This document shows, in pieces, positions 36,356 to 47,098 of a stretch of DNA of 64,000 nucleotides. The first letter of the stretch is position 1, and each line of letters begins with the position of its first letter. The notes beneath the pieces are model-generated. The model made no database searches. It was not told the origin of the DNA and saw nothing but the letters and a program-made list of their open reading frames with translations. The translations under genes and the position numbers were made by a program. The stretch covers positions 42,425,552 to 42,489,551 of the forward strand of contig OY755252.1 in assembly GCA_963576725.1 (NCBI GenBank), given 5' to 3'. This DNA comes from Azorinus chamasolen. Taxonomy: Eukaryota > Mollusca > Bivalvia > Cardiida > Solecurtidae.

Positions 36356-37105
36356 CATCGAAGTGGTGTTTTAAGATTGTGTTTTACTGAAATTGTTTGG
36401 GGCTCCAGCAGAGAAAATCTTAATCCTTACAATGCTGACTTTTCAAATGGACTATTCCAAAATTCAAACAGGTCAAGCTTATGGTGTATATTCAGGGATT
36501 TTTCTGAAGACAAGCATAACATGACAAACAGTGCAGACCCTGATAGGAGCCCTCTCATCTGGGTCTACACTGTTTGCAAAGGAAATTAGTGACTAGTGTC
36601 CCGCACTGTAAGGGTTAAGTTTATACTGAATGAAAGTTGTAATCTTGATGGTTTTTAAAAACAAGCAGTGCAAGTAGAAGAGATCAAGATAGGTATTTCA
36701 TAATGCCATTGAAAAAAATTGAATTTAAGATAAACAAAAATTATACTGTTTATAAGATACGTATAGCGTTTGACAGAAAAAATTATTTCAAGATTTTTTT
36801 ATATATAATTTTTATACTGCTTCTACAGTTTACAGCTTCATAGTACATTTACATGAAACTTGACTGTTGCCATGGTAATGCCTTTCTAACAAGGTTGCAT
36901 TGTAGATTTTCTTACCTGGAGCCCCAGTGAAGCTTGTCTCAGACTTTAGTTGATGTTATTTTAGAGAGTCTTTCATTGTGTGGTGTCTTGTGAAGTAGAC
37001 AGTGATTCTATAGTGATGTAAGGTTAGTGACACATGTAGATTGAAACGTGGATTAGGAGGTACACCATGAGAAAACACAGCAGTAGATAAGATGTGTAAA
37101 ATAAA
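36356..37105 (+). other. probable 3' UTR of KIF13B-like gene
   Basis: Sequence after the stop. It contains a complete G MITE (36420-36618). The first AATAAA in plain sequence is at 37100-37105; another at 37252 lies in an E element. The true cleavage site cannot be fixed from sequence alone. Apart from the MITE nothing else is seen. Confidence 0.4.
36420..36618 (+). mobile_element. G MITE in probable 3' UTR
   Basis: TTAA 36420-36423 and 36615-36618; tccttacaatgctgac / cactgtaaggg ends; hairpin acagtgcagaccctgat ... ctcatctgggtctacactgt. Confidence 0.9.
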
Positions 37106-37126
37106 CATTTTCTCAAGAAAAGCTCC
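36619..37126. other. downstream sequence, no element
   Basis: AT-rich, no repeat family match. Carries the candidate AATAAA at 37100. Confidence 0.4.
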
Positions 37127-37257
37127 TTTTTACTCCATCAAACCCTATGCTGTAACCATTCTTTAGAATCGTCTAAAGAATGGTTACATTATAGGGTTTG
37201 GTGGAGAAATTGCCATGAAAGTATTGGTTACAACATAGGGTTTGGTGGAGAAATAAA
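37127..37257. mobile_element. E element with duplicated right arm
   Basis: ctccatcaaaccctatgctg, arms ttagaatcgtctaaagaa, and two right ends tagggtttggtggagaaat at about 37193 and 37238. Confidence 0.8.
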
Positions 37258-37473
37258 GATGTCAGTATTTGAAACATGCCTCATGTCTATAGCTCTTGGA
37301 TAGTTACCTGTAAAGATATGCATACAGCATAGACCGAGACCATCCTGTACATGAAAATCATGGTATGGTATAAAGATCTACACTGTTTCACTCTCAACTG
37401 CGTATACTTAATCATTGTAATGCTGAAAAAAAAGATGTCTGTTGAAATCCTGATATGTTGAAATCTTTACTCA

Positions 37474-37690
37474 CAGTAGAACCTGTCCTACAGTCCTAGT
37501 CGGCCATCAAAAAGAGGTCTAATTATGGATCTGTAAGGCAGACAGTAGCTTAATGCAGGTCAGAAGTACTGCAGAAAATTCCTATAGGAGATTTCTCTGC
37601 ATTTTTTTTTCTGCATTAAGCAACCACCTGCTTTTTTAAGACTCCTATATTCAGTAAATGAATGGCGGCTTAGGACAGATTCTACAGTAC
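37474..37690 (+). mobile_element. D4 MITE
   Basis: cagtagaacctgtcctacag, ggcagacagtagcttaatgc, centre ctataggag, caaccacctgcttttttaag, taggacagattctacag. Confidence 0.87.
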
Positions 37691-37724
37691 TTCTATGGTT
37701 CAGGCTCTACTGACTGTGAATCAA

Positions 37725-37900
37725 ACAGCTTGGATCATGATGAGACGCAGCATTACTTGGTGTCTCATCTCGATCCAAATTCTGCAAATTACAGATCAGG
37801 TCACAATTAGCATTCAGTACACTACAGGCTTAGGCAAACAGGCTGGATCCAGATGATTCACTGAGTAAATGTTTGACTCATCAGGATCTAGGCTATTTCA
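37725..37900 (+). mobile_element. two F hairpins
   Basis: First 37725-37790: aaacagcttggatcatgatg ... catctcgatccaaattctg. Second 37834-37900: caaacaggctggatccagat ... catcaggatctaggctattt. Confidence 0.7.
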
Positions 37901-37913
37901 TGATCATTATTTG

Positions 37914-38168
37914 TTAACCCTTTCCCTGTTCTATGTTTATTCCAAGTTTCAATACCTACTGAATATTCATGAACGACATACATGTAGTTATAATGAAATG
38001 TCGAAGGTGGAACATTGTAGCCATTTTAGAAAAAAAGTAACAGATCTTTTAAATTCCATTAGCAAACAGAGCAGACCCTGATCAGACAGCTCCTGTAGGA
38101 GCTGTCTGATCTGGGTCTACTGTGTTTGAAGATGATTGAAAACACATTTATATGAAGGAAAGGGTTAA
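37914..38168 (+). mobile_element. A2 MITE, complete
   Basis: TTAA 37914-37917 and 38165-38168; gtggaacattgtagccattt; hairpin 38060-38128 centre gctcctgtaggagc; mismatch kept. Confidence 0.94.
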
Positions 38169-38204
38169 GGAAAAAAAACAAATCTTACAATAGACTAATT
38201 TACT

Positions 38205-38291
38205 GAGCAGACTAAAGTTTAACAGAAGTGAAAACAGTGTAAACACTGACACAGATATTGGTCTACACTGTTGCAAATATTGAAGGGTAAT
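38205..38291 (+). mobile_element. H/G-type remnant
   Basis: gagcagactaaagtttaac, aaacagtgtaaacactgaca and ttggtctacactgttgcaaa; short diverged hairpin. Confidence 0.5.
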
Positions 38292-38491
38292 TATTTTCTC
38301 ATGGTGTTACTCATACTAAGGGTTTAGTAATGTGATGATAAATATATACACACTCAAATAGACTGGTCCTTGTTTCGCTTATTTATTTCATGTTTGAACA
38401 GCTTCTGTATTAACTTTGGTGAGAATACCAGCAGTAGACTTCACAGCCTTGTTTTGGAATTGTTCATTGCCAAAGTCCCAGTTATCTCCCT
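38292..38491. other. intergenic, nothing recognised
   Basis: No family match. Confidence 0.4.
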
Positions 38492-38636
38492 TTAACCATA
38501 ACAATGCTGAATTTTGAAAATTGACTATTTAGAAATTCGGATAGGTCAAGTTTAAGGTGAATATTTAGGGATTTTTCTAAAGAAAAATGTAATATGACAA
38601 ACGGTGCTGACCCTGATGAGAGGGCTCCTGTAATTA
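38492..38636 (+). mobile_element. G MITE truncated by an insertion
   Basis: TTAA 38492-38495, accataacaatgctgaattt, ggataggtcaagtttaaggt, left arm acggtgctgaccctgatgag..ggctcct; right half missing after the next element. Confidence 0.75.
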
Positions 38637-38873
38637 CGTATCCCCAGGTACACTGGTGAGACATATTGTTTTTGTGGGCGGTGTCCATCTGGCTGTCCGA
38701 TTTTAATTTGTGCTTCCAAAACTTTTGGTCGGATTTTCATGAAACTTCTTAAGGTTGATCAGCACCATGCCTAGTTGTGCGTATCTTATTCCAGTTCAGT
38801 TATGGGACTTTGAAATTTTTACATACATTGAGGGGAGACATCTGTTTTTGTATCAAAAACAATTCTAGTATTA
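38637..38873 (+). mobile_element. HINE-like element (GAGACAT type)
   Basis: tgagacatattgtttttgtg and tccatctggctgtccg at left, ggggagacatctgtttttg at right, hairpin tttttgtatcaaaaa, tail attctagt. Confidence 0.72.
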
Positions 38874-39041
38874 ATTTGTTTGCTAATATTTATTCACAGG
38901 GTATGTTATGTGTTCAGTAATTAACTAGTACATCAAATAGTGCATGAGTCAAAATATGTTAGTAAAACATTTTGCTTCATAATCATACAAAACCATTTTC
39001 ATCAATGCAAAAAGGTGACGTTTTGTTTGTTTGTCTCTTTC

Positions 39042-39092
39042 CCTCATATAACGACTTTTTCACGCCTTTGCAAACATAGTAGACCCAGAATG
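39042..39092 (-). mobile_element. A2 MITE fragment
   Basis: ctttccctcatataacgact, cacgcctttgcaaacatagt; stops in the first hairpin arm, just before the C element. Confidence 0.65.
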
Positions 39093-39117
39093 TTCTGTAT
39101 GCACAAGAAACTCCATA

Positions 39118-39366
39118 TTAACCCTTCGCTTGCTATTCACGTCAATATACCTACCTGTAAATAGTGAAGACCCAGATGAGACAGCTCCTGCAGGAGCTGT
39201 CTCATCAGGGTCTGCACTATTTACAAATTGATTGTGCAACTAGTGCACCCCACAGCAGTGATTGCACAGAGAAATAGATTGTAGACAGTGAATATATATG
39301 TAATTATCCACAGGGCATGGTTAAAGAAGGAGAAATGTATTTAAAATTCAGCAAGCGAAGGGTTAA
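39118..39366 (+). mobile_element. C MITE, complete, best copy
   Basis: TTAA 39118-39121 and 39363-39366; cccttcgcttgctattcacg / ttcagcaagcgaaggg; hairpin 39155-39228, centre gctcctgcaggagc. Confidence 0.95.
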
Positions 39367-39871
39367 GAGTATTATGGGGATATAACACAGCAATACGATC
39401 AATGCAGACTTTCCGTATTTTTTTTAGGCAAACATTTGCATGAAGGGTAGAACCTATCATAAGTGACCATTAACCCATTTCCTCATAAGCTATTTTTAGA
39501 TCCTACCTCTGAATAAATCTACCCAAAAGGAGTATTAACTGGAGAAAAGGAAAATTTTAGAATTGTGTAGTTTTGAAGCCATTGTGATAAATAGAGCATT
39601 TGCTCCGTTGGAGCAAATGCTCCATTTATCACAATCATACATGTGATAACCTGCTGAGGCATGTCAGGTAGATTTAGGAAATTTGTCAGGTAGATTTGAC
39701 TTTTGTCAGGTAGATTTTACTGACGCGACAAAATTATTATTAAATATATGGAGGAGAAAAAAGAAATTTGCTTGATACCTATGTTTGTTATACATTATCA
39801 TTCATACTTTACCATAAATGCATACCATTCCATTATTAAACCTTACATTACACGCATAACATTTACACACT

Positions 39872-40022
39872 TAACCCTTTCCCTCATATAAACATCTGTT
39901 TCACGCATAAATTTGCACAGAGAATAGACTCAGATCAGGTGGCTCCTACAGGAGCTGTCTGGTCAGGGTCTGCTCTGTTTGCTTATGATATATAGGAATG
40001 ATTCTACACTTTCTAGTTTGGC
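39872..40022 (-). mobile_element. A MITE, partial, nested
   Basis: TTAA at 39872, ccctttccctcatataaac, hairpin 39910-39985 centre gctcctacaggagc, gattctacactttctagttt. Confidence 0.8.
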
Positions 40023-40055
40023 AAAAAAAAATTACAATGTGGAGTTAAAACCTCC

Positions 40056-40305
40056 ATTAAGCCTTTCCTTCATATAAACCAAGGTTTCGTGCATTTGCAA
40101 ACAGAGTAGACCCATATCAGACAGCTCCTATAGGACCCATCTGATCAGGGTCTGCTCTGTTTGCTTTTGAAATTTTAACAGTGTTTCTGTACTTTCTAAA
40201 ATGGCTATAAAGTTCCAATCTCCAAATTTCTTTATAACTACTTTGTTTAAGAATATCCAGTAGGGACTGGAATTTGGAATAAAAATGGAACAGGGAAAGG
40301 GTTAA
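40056..40305 (-). mobile_element. A2 MITE, nested
   Basis: taagcctttccttcatataaa, hairpin 40097-40170, ggctataaagttccaatctc, gaacagggaaagggTTAA (40302-40305). Confidence 0.88.
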
Positions 40306-41583
40306 AAACAAATACTAGTAATTGACATGCAGTAATAATTCTAGATTTTTTATTTGTCAAAAGGACACATTGAAATCAATAGGTCCCAAGCCCAAAACAC
40401 TGGGTTCCTTATTAAATAATGTCATGAAAAAATCAAGATTTATTAGTTTTATTATATATAATGAAAAAGATATTCCATTTTATCTTATTTTATAATAACA
40501 TTTTTAGGGAGGTTTTTTTGGCTTATTTTATAGCCCTTATTTAGCTATACTCCCAATGACAACCTTTACTCAGTTCAAGTTAGTTAAACCTTTACTCAGT
40601 TCAAGTTAGTTACTGCAAACATTGAGCAGACACAGAAATGTCGAAATCCCATCAGGTCCAGAGTCCGTGTTTTAGCCCGTATCTACAATCGTCGCGAAAA
40701 CTGATGACATTTCAACTTATATAGTTATTATTTTTTGAAGAGTTTGCAATGGTAGATAATAATTCATGGTGTTTTCAATTACTTCTTTAGTGTCATTACC
40801 ACTTATTATACTAATGAAAAAGTAATTTAGTGTACAAATCAAATTCATGATTATCAGTCCAAGCAGTCTTATTTTCGAAGTGATTCGGCCCATTGCAACA
40901 ACGAGGCCAAGCACAGCTGTCTTTGACAAGGAAGCAGAGAAGCATTTCTATGTCTTATAACTTAATTATGAGATTATAATTCCTATTATAGGGTCATGAC
41001 ACTCCCATTGAGTAATAAACCTGCTGCATGCGATATTTGTGGTAGACGTTTGCATTTTGAAACGACTGGTTCCCGAACAATTTATTTGGTAAAGTAGTAG
41101 AGTGAAAACCGGAACCACCTCGTGATTATGTAATTCGGGAATTCTCCATGGTCTCCACAGGGGATTCCCTTGATTGGTCCCTACCAAAACAGACCAAGCA
41201 TGGATAACAGCATGATAGCAAGCTAAAGGCGGTCTGTGTGTGTGTGTGTAGAGAACTAACAGATAAACTCTGTCAGGGAGGAAAATACATGTCACTAAAA
41301 AAATTGCCTTGGTATTTCAAAAACGGTAGATCGTTAAAGTAGAACGGTAAACCACCTCTGAAAACGGTAGAATTCACCTACCGTCGGTAGTTATCACATG
41401 TATGCACAATGGTTTTAGAAAGTGATTTTTACAGAGGAGTCAATATGAGGGAATGGGTTAAAAAGAGATAAAGATTTAAATCTGGATCTGTAAGACATTT
41501 GAAACTTTCTGCATTAAGCAGCCACCTGCTTTTTATACTCAAGTTCAATAAATGAATGGTCTCTCAAGACAGGCTCAACTGTA

Positions 41584-42428
41584 ATATATTTTCTAGAATA
41601 TGACCAAATTTATTTTCATGTGTGTATATTTATCATTGCATTTTACCCTGAGAATGAATTTGAATGTATAAACGCTTTGAGTTGATTTTTGACCAGAAAC
41701 ATGTAAAGTACCATTTTATTATACATTATATAAATGTTGGCTTTTTTCAACACACTTCCATATTGAGCGCTTATGCTTGTTCATTATAATTATTGGTGCA
41801 ATATTTTAGAGTAGCATTCCTTGGTAATACTCTTCATTTTGAAGGCTATTTTTGTCATTTTTTGAGTGATTTGTGTTAGATCAGCATTCCAGATCAACTC
41901 TTACATTTTTTTGAGTCTTTGTGTGCAAAGTGTTGCCCAATTTTCATAATGTTTGCAATGAAAACAAAATCTGGATTTTTAAACAGTATAGACTTTGTTA
42001 TTTATGTTATTTTGTAAAGTTGGAGATTGAACAAAAGATGGTGATTGGACCAAATACTTGGTACCTACTGGATGACAATGCTGAATGGTTTATTATGATT
42101 GACCAAAGATAATTGTATTATGGGTAGTGATTGGACCAAAAACACTTGAACTGTTGATGGTGATTGCCAAATGTTTTGCATAGCCAATGGGAATTTGCCA
42201 AAGAATGATAAATTATATTCAATAGTTCAGTAGTTTTGAATAATTGATGGCGCTTATTGGCAAGAAAATGTTTAATTGTTGATGGTGATAATTCAACGAA
42301 TGTTAATGTGTTGTTGGTGATTGGCCAAAGAAGCTGAAAAGGCAAGATGTCTGAGTGATATAATTATCTCTTGAATGGTGCTTTGGTTGTTTTTAATGAA
42401 CCAGATCAGAAACCCACAGAAAGAGGTG
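41584..42428. other. intergenic; degenerate attggccaa repeats
   Basis: 41584-41990 unassigned. 42020-42340 repeats variants of tgatggtgattggccaaag every 30-50 bp, a decayed tandem array. Open frames on both strands here are short and unsupported. Confidence 0.5.
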
Positions 42429-42667
42429 TTAACCCTTTACCTGAGGAAGATTGTAAGACGACATCATCAATATTTATAAGCTGAAATTTTATAATATAAA
42501 CATTTCAAGGAAAGTTTTTGCTTGGACAAAAGCTGTAGAATCAGATCTATATCATGTCAAAAGCAAACAGAGCAGACCCTTATCAGACAGCTCCTACTAG
42601 CCATCTGATCAGGGTTTACTCCATTTGTAAATGCGAGAAAAGGCGTTTATTTGAGGGAAAGAGTTAA
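42429..42667 (+). mobile_element. A MITE, complete
   Basis: TTAA 42429-42432 and 42664-42667; hairpin 42563-42630; gcgagaaaaggcgtttattt. Confidence 0.85.
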
Positions 42668-42856
42668 CCTTTTACCTGATGGTACATGTATATGAACACA
42701 GGATGTTTTGGCGCTGGCAGAAACTGTTGAACCAGCTGTTTATTTTTTCATAAGCAAATAGAGCAGACCCTGATCAGTGGGTCCAGGAGCTGTCTGATCT
42801 GGGTCTACCCTGTTTCCAAAGGCATCAAAATGTGTCGTCATTAGGTGAAGGGTTAA
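42664..42856 (+). mobile_element. A1 MITE abutting the previous one
   Basis: Shares TTAA 42664-42667. tttacctgatggtacatgta, ggcagaaactgttgaaccag, hairpin 42755-42825, ttaggtgaaggg with TTAA 42853-42856. Confidence 0.85.
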
Positions 42857-42996
42857 ACATTCTCTAATACTGATCAGAATGGCAAGTTACTCTGTTTTAT
42901 GATCAGGATCTAAGCTTTTTGTTTCTTGAATAGTACGTCTCAATAATTTCTTAAATTTTAACAATTTATTTGAATGAAGTGACGCAGCCTAGTCAG

Positions 42997-43226
42997 TTAA
43001 CCCATTCCCTCATAGGCTATTTTTAGACTCAACCTCTTTGAATAAATCTACCGAAAAGGAGCATCGACTAGAGAAAAGGAAAATCTTAGAATTTGCATAG
43101 CATTGAAGCCATTGTGATAAATAGAGTATTTGCTCCTATGGAGCAAATGCTTTATTTATCACAATGGTTTCAGAAAGTGATTTTTACAGAGGTGTCAAAA
43201 GGCACCAATATGAGGGAATGGGTTAA
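42997..43226 (+). mobile_element. B MITE, complete
   Basis: TTAA 42997-43000 and 43223-43226; centre gctcctatggagc; ends cccattccctcatagg / gagggaatggg. Confidence 0.94.
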
Positions 43227-43262
43227 AGGCTGAAGTGACTTACCATCGGTCTGAAGCAGTCA

Positions 43263-43509
43263 TTAACCCTATACTCCATGAATATTCATGTAAGAAATAA
43301 TGACATCATGAATATTAATCAGATTAATTTTCATAATGGCACATGACCACAGGAATATTTGACTGGTAGAAACTGTAGAAACATATCTATATTATTTTAT
43401 GAGCAAACAGAGCAGACACTGATCAGACGGCTCCTATAGGAGCCGTTAGATTTGGGTCTACTCTGTTTTCAAAGGCATAGAAAAGCGTATTTATGGAGGA
43501 AAGGATTAA
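43263..43509 (+). mobile_element. A1 MITE, complete
   Basis: TTAA 43263-43266 and 43506-43509; actccatgaatattcatgta; hairpin centre gctcctataggagc; tttatggaggaaagga. Confidence 0.94.
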
Positions 43510-43774
43510 CTGATAGTTCAGTATCATTGCAAATGATTTATGATCAAGTTTCATGTGTAATTCTGGTATGAATGGTTTTTCATTTGTATTGTTGAACAAC
43601 ACTTGTGAATGATCTGTTAGTAGGAGCAAGAAAAAAATTGCAGGAATGATTAGATGATAAGATTTTAATGGTTTGGTAGTGCTGTCCATATTGTACATTC
43701 TAGAGTGCTATAATTATTTTTATTTCCCAGAGCTGTCGATGAAAGGAAATCTAGAAAATCAGCAAAAATGCTGT

Positions 43775-43840
43775 ATATTTCTCTACCAAATCCTGTATTA
43801 TTGGAACCACCTGTGATAGGGTTTGGAAGAGAAATAGTAG
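43775..43840. mobile_element. E element, short
   Basis: tttctctaccaaatcctgta ... gatagggtttggaagagaaa. Confidence 0.7.
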
Positions 43841-43842
43841 AC

Positions 43843-44088
43843 TAATCCTTTACTCCATGAATACTCATGTAAGAAAGTATGACATCATGAATATAGAATA
43901 GGTTATTATTAATAATGGCACATGGGCACAGGAAATTTTGGGAATGTCAAAAACTGTAGATGTATCTATGTTATTTCAAAAGCAAACGGAGCAGACCCTG
44001 ATCAGACGGCTCCTATAGGAGTGGTCTGATCTGGATCTTCTCTGTTTGCAAAGGTGTAGAAAGATGTATTTATGGAGTAAAGGGTTAA
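43843..44088 (+). mobile_element. A1 MITE, complete
   Basis: taatcctttactccatgaat, tgacatcatgaatatag, hairpin 43982-44052, atttatggagtaaagggTTAA. Confidence 0.92.
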
Positions 44089-44205
44089 GATGATCAATAT
44101 GTTTCTTGTCTACAGATCTGGTTCCACACTGTATAAAGTACTAGTCAGAGATCATGCACTAATTTATCTATTCTAGTAGCTACTCAGTTTCCGTTTTATC
44201 ATATA

Positions 44206-44407
44206 CAGTAAAACCTCTCTATAACGACCACTAATTGTGTTAATTAGCGGTATTTAGAGCAGGTGGCTGCTTAAAGCAAGGTGAAAGTAAAACAGAACGC
44301 TCCCATAGGAGCGTTCTGTTTTACTTTCACCTTGCTTTAAGCAGCCACCTGCTTTTAACACAAACTAATCGATGTAATTTAGTGGTCGTTATAGAGAGGT
44401 TTTACTG
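44206..44407 (+). mobile_element. D2 MITE, complete
   Basis: TA 44204-44205 and 44408-44409; cagtaaaacctctctataac / gttatagagaggttttactg; long perfect core with centre gctcccataggagc. Confidence 0.95.
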
Positions 44408-44409
44408 TA

Positions 44410-44849
44410 TTCATTATATTGTATGAGTTTGGAATAATGTTTCTCCAGAGCACAATGTTCATACCATCATATAATTGTTATGTTTCTCATCATTATCACT
44501 TCCACTGTAGACAAAAGTGTGTATAAAATACACACATCAGTCAAAATCTGTTGTTTGTGGTTGTCTGAGATATCTAGTTTGTAAATGACTGCCAACAGTG
44601 AAGACCACTACCATAGAACACCTTAGAAATATGTTTAATTCATAGCTCCTTGGACCGTTTATCTAATGGAGTTTCAAGTTAATGGATAATGTCTATGGAT
44701 ATGAATTAGCTGAACTTTCATAATCACATGATGAACAAGAATATTTTTTACCATGACAGAAACTGTAGAATCAGATATAAGGCTCTGATCTGGGTCTACT
44801 TTGTTGTAAACATGTTAAAAGATGTCTCAATCAGGTGATATGTTCATTT
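44410..44849. other. intergenic with a decayed A1 near 44640-44849
   Basis: 44410-44630 unassigned. Then gaattagctgaactttcata, ccatgacagaaactgtagaa and gatctgggtctactttgttg mark a worn A1. Confidence 0.5.
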
Positions 44850-45040
44850 TTAGCTTGTCTGTTTTTCAAAGAATAAAATACAAGCTATTGTTGTAACTCC
44901 AGTGGCAACGCTGTTCAAAAAAAATTAAAACATTGGCTTTACTATTCATGCAAATCTTATGAAACTTCACAAACTTGTTCACCATCACAAGGGCAACAAT
45001 GGAACACATGAGCTTTTGCACCCACATGGGATGCTCGTGT
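44850..45040 (+). mobile_element. HINE-like element (agcttgtctg type)
   Basis: ttagcttgtctgtttttcaa start; end acatgagcttttgcacccac, hairpin gcacccacatgggatgc, tail tcgtgttt. Confidence 0.72.
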
Positions 45041-45281
45041 TTAACCCTTTCCCTGTTCTATATTTTTCAGTACCTACTGAATATTCATTAACAAAATAGT
45101 TATAAAGAAATATGGAAGGTGGAACATTGTAGACATTTTATAAAGTCAAGAAATCGATATATCAAATTCTATAAGCAAACAGAGTAGACCCTGATCAGAC
45201 GGCTCCTCTAGGAGCCGTCTGATCTGGGCCTAGTCTGTTTGCAAATGCGTGAAAACACGTTTATATGAGGGAAAGGGTTAA
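45041..45281 (+). mobile_element. A2 MITE, complete
   Basis: TTAA 45041-45044 and 45278-45281; hairpin centre gctcctctaggagc, arms perfect except the T-versus-A position. Confidence 0.95.
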
Positions 45282-45370
45282 AGTTTGTTGTTGAAAAAAC
45301 TTACTACTAAGCGAGGGCCTCCGTATTGAATTGTCACATGGAAGGATTGGTTTTATACTGTATAAAACCT

Positions 45371-45610
45371 TCACCAAATAAATATGCTTTTTCACACCTT
45401 TGCAGACAGCAAACAGAGTAGACCCAGATCAGATGGCTCCTTTAGGAGTCCTGATTATGGTCTGCTTTATTTGCTTATGAGATAATAATATAAAATTCTA
45501 CAGTTTCTGCCATGGATAAAATATGGCATGTGTTTATATACCATTATAAAAGTTCGGCTCATTAATATTCATGGTACAATGTCTTACCTGTGTATTCATG
45601 AACTTGAATA
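45371..45610 (-). mobile_element. A1 MITE, degraded
   Basis: ccttcaccaaataaatatgc, hairpin with gcagacagcaaacagagtag, attctacagtttctgccatg, attcatgaacttga. Confidence 0.75.
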
Positions 45611-45717
45611 ATCCATAACCCCATCATGACCACACAGTAGACAAGTTTCACATCCATACGATGCTTGAATCAGAATAAAAGAAGGATGTGCTTTGAAAAT
45701 TTAGGCCAGTGACCATT

Positions 45718-46085
45718 TAACCCTTTTCTTCATACAAACACCTTTTCACGCATTTGCAAACAGAGTAGACCCAGATCAGACATAGCCGTCTGAATAAGAT
45801 CTGCTCTGTTTGCTTATGGAATTATAAAGACACTTGTAATTGTCAACCCTTTATGTCATTAATATTCATGTGAGAAAAAAAACATCATGAAAATTATTAA
45901 GCTGAATATTTATAGTTGCAATATTTATGAATAAGGGAACTTCAGACCATCGCAAAGAATTTTAGAATACAAGCTATAGACTTCAATAATTCCATAGGCA
46001 AACAGAGCAGACCCAGATCAGTCTGATTTGGGTCTACACTGTTTGCAAAAGTGTGAAAAGGAGTTTCTATCGTGTAAAGGGTGAA
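45718..46085. mobile_element. reversed A fragment then A1
   Basis: 45718-45840: TTAAcccttttcttcatac, short hairpin, gcttatggaattataaag. 45843-46085: aaccctttatgtcattaata, agacccagatcagtctgattt, atcgtgtaaagggtgaa. Confidence 0.7.
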
Positions 46086-46127
46086 CTGGTTTTGTGGTCA
46101 GCCCTGCATGTGCTGAAGCCAGTAGAT

Positions 46128-46377
46128 TTAACCCTTTCCCTGTTCTATGTTTAGTCCAAATTTCAATACCTAATGAATATTCATTAACAAAATAGTTACA
46201 AAGAAATATGGAACTTGGAACATTGTAGACATTTTAGAAAGCAAAGAAACAGATTTATCAAATTCTATTAGCAAACAGAGCAGACCCTGATCAGACGGCT
46301 CCTCTAGGAGCCGTCTGATCTGGGTCTACTCTGTTTGCAAATGCGTGAAAACACGTTTATATGAGGGAAAGGGTTAA
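46128..46377 (+). mobile_element. A2 MITE, complete, little diverged
   Basis: TTAA 46128-46131 and 46374-46377; hairpin centre gctcctctaggagc; acacgtttatatgagggaaa. Confidence 0.96.
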
Positions 46378-46626
46378 CAGCAAATGGAAGTACTGCAGCT
46401 AGGGTTGAACAATTACCAATACATTCCAAGCTCTCATTCGGGTATCCATTCTTCTGTCAGGATAAAGATTTTCTGTGATTTTATTACTTCCTGTTGTTAA
46501 TTTTGTTGAAAATCGTTATTGTATAATTGATTTTAAGGTTGCTGTGTCTAGATAGTGAGCTTAAGGTAAAGTTGTAGCTTACTGTAGCGAGCTTAACTTT
46601 AAATTGAAACATACCCTTTTACTCGT
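46378..46626. other. intergenic, nothing recognised
   Basis: No family match; short imperfect inverted repeat ttaaggtaaagttgtagctt / agcgagcttaactttaaa at 46560-46605. Confidence 0.4.
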
Positions 46627-46865
46627 TAGCCCTTTACTCCATGAATATTCATGTAAGAAGTAATGACATCATGAATATTAATTAGATCAACTTTTATAAT
46701 GGCAATGGACACATGAATGTTGGCCTTGGCAGAAACTGCAGAATCATAGTTATTATGATTTCATAAGCAGACCTTGATCAGATGGTTCTAACAGGAGCCG
46801 TCTGATCTGGGTCTACTCTGTTTGCAATGGTGTATAAGGGTGTATATATGGAGTAAAGGGATAAA
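46627..46865 (+). mobile_element. A1 MITE
   Basis: ttagccctttactccatgaa, tgacatcatgaatattaatt, left hairpin arm shortened, tatggagtaaagggataa. A B-like scrap gagggaatgggtcac follows. Confidence 0.88.
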
Positions 46866-46955
46866 TGAGGGAATGGGTCACATGCAAACCTATTGTATCT
46901 ACACTGATGAATTCTTTACTTTTTCAGTCAGGATCTGGAAGATAAGCTGAATTAT

Positions 46956-47003
46956 TATACGCCCCTCAAAAGAATATTTTAGGGAGGGGTGTATATAGGA
47001 GTC
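46956..47003 (+). mobile_element. HINE-like 5' hairpin fragment
   Basis: ttatacgcccctcaaaagaa / ttttagggaggggtgtata; no body follows. Confidence 0.5.
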
Positions 47004-47098
47004 CTATGAATAGTAAGCTAATTATTCTAGATATTCTATCAACAAATCTAATGTGTAAGTAAAGCTGAATAAGTCATTTTGGCACCATTGCGATAACT

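Larger units (their letters stand above)
39636..41404. mobile_element. 1.77-kb element with 14-bp inverted ends and 6-bp target duplication
   Basis: Inverted ends catacatgtgataa (39636) and ttatcacatgtatg (41391-41404). Host CACAAT is duplicated at 39630-39635 and 41405-41410. Inside the left end gtcaggtagattt repeats three times (39665-39720); inside the right end acggtaga/acggtaaa repeats several times. Holds two A MITEs. A 109-codon minus-strand open frame (40966-41295) is not recognised as a transposase, so it is probably non-autonomous. Confidence 0.88.
39470..41461 (+). mobile_element. B MITE, second level, split
   Basis: TTAA 39470-39473 and 41458-41461. Left part reaches tccatttatcacaat at 39635, right part starts cacaatggttttagaaagtg at 41405. 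Confidence 0.93.
39443..41583 (+). mobile_element. D4 MITE, outermost host of a four-level nest
   Basis: Left end gggtagaacctatcataagt-gacca before 39470. It resumes after 41461 with aaagagataaagatttaaat, ctttctgcattaagcagcca and caagacaggctcaactg. Confidence 0.8.

Noticed and set aside
40966..41295. 109-codon minus-strand frame in the 1.77-kb element
   Set aside because: No transposase motif seen; composition unlike a conserved protein. Mentioned only within the element.
41921..42345. Short open frames in a tgattggccaa-rich stretch
   Set aside because: Decayed tandem repeat; frames are chance.
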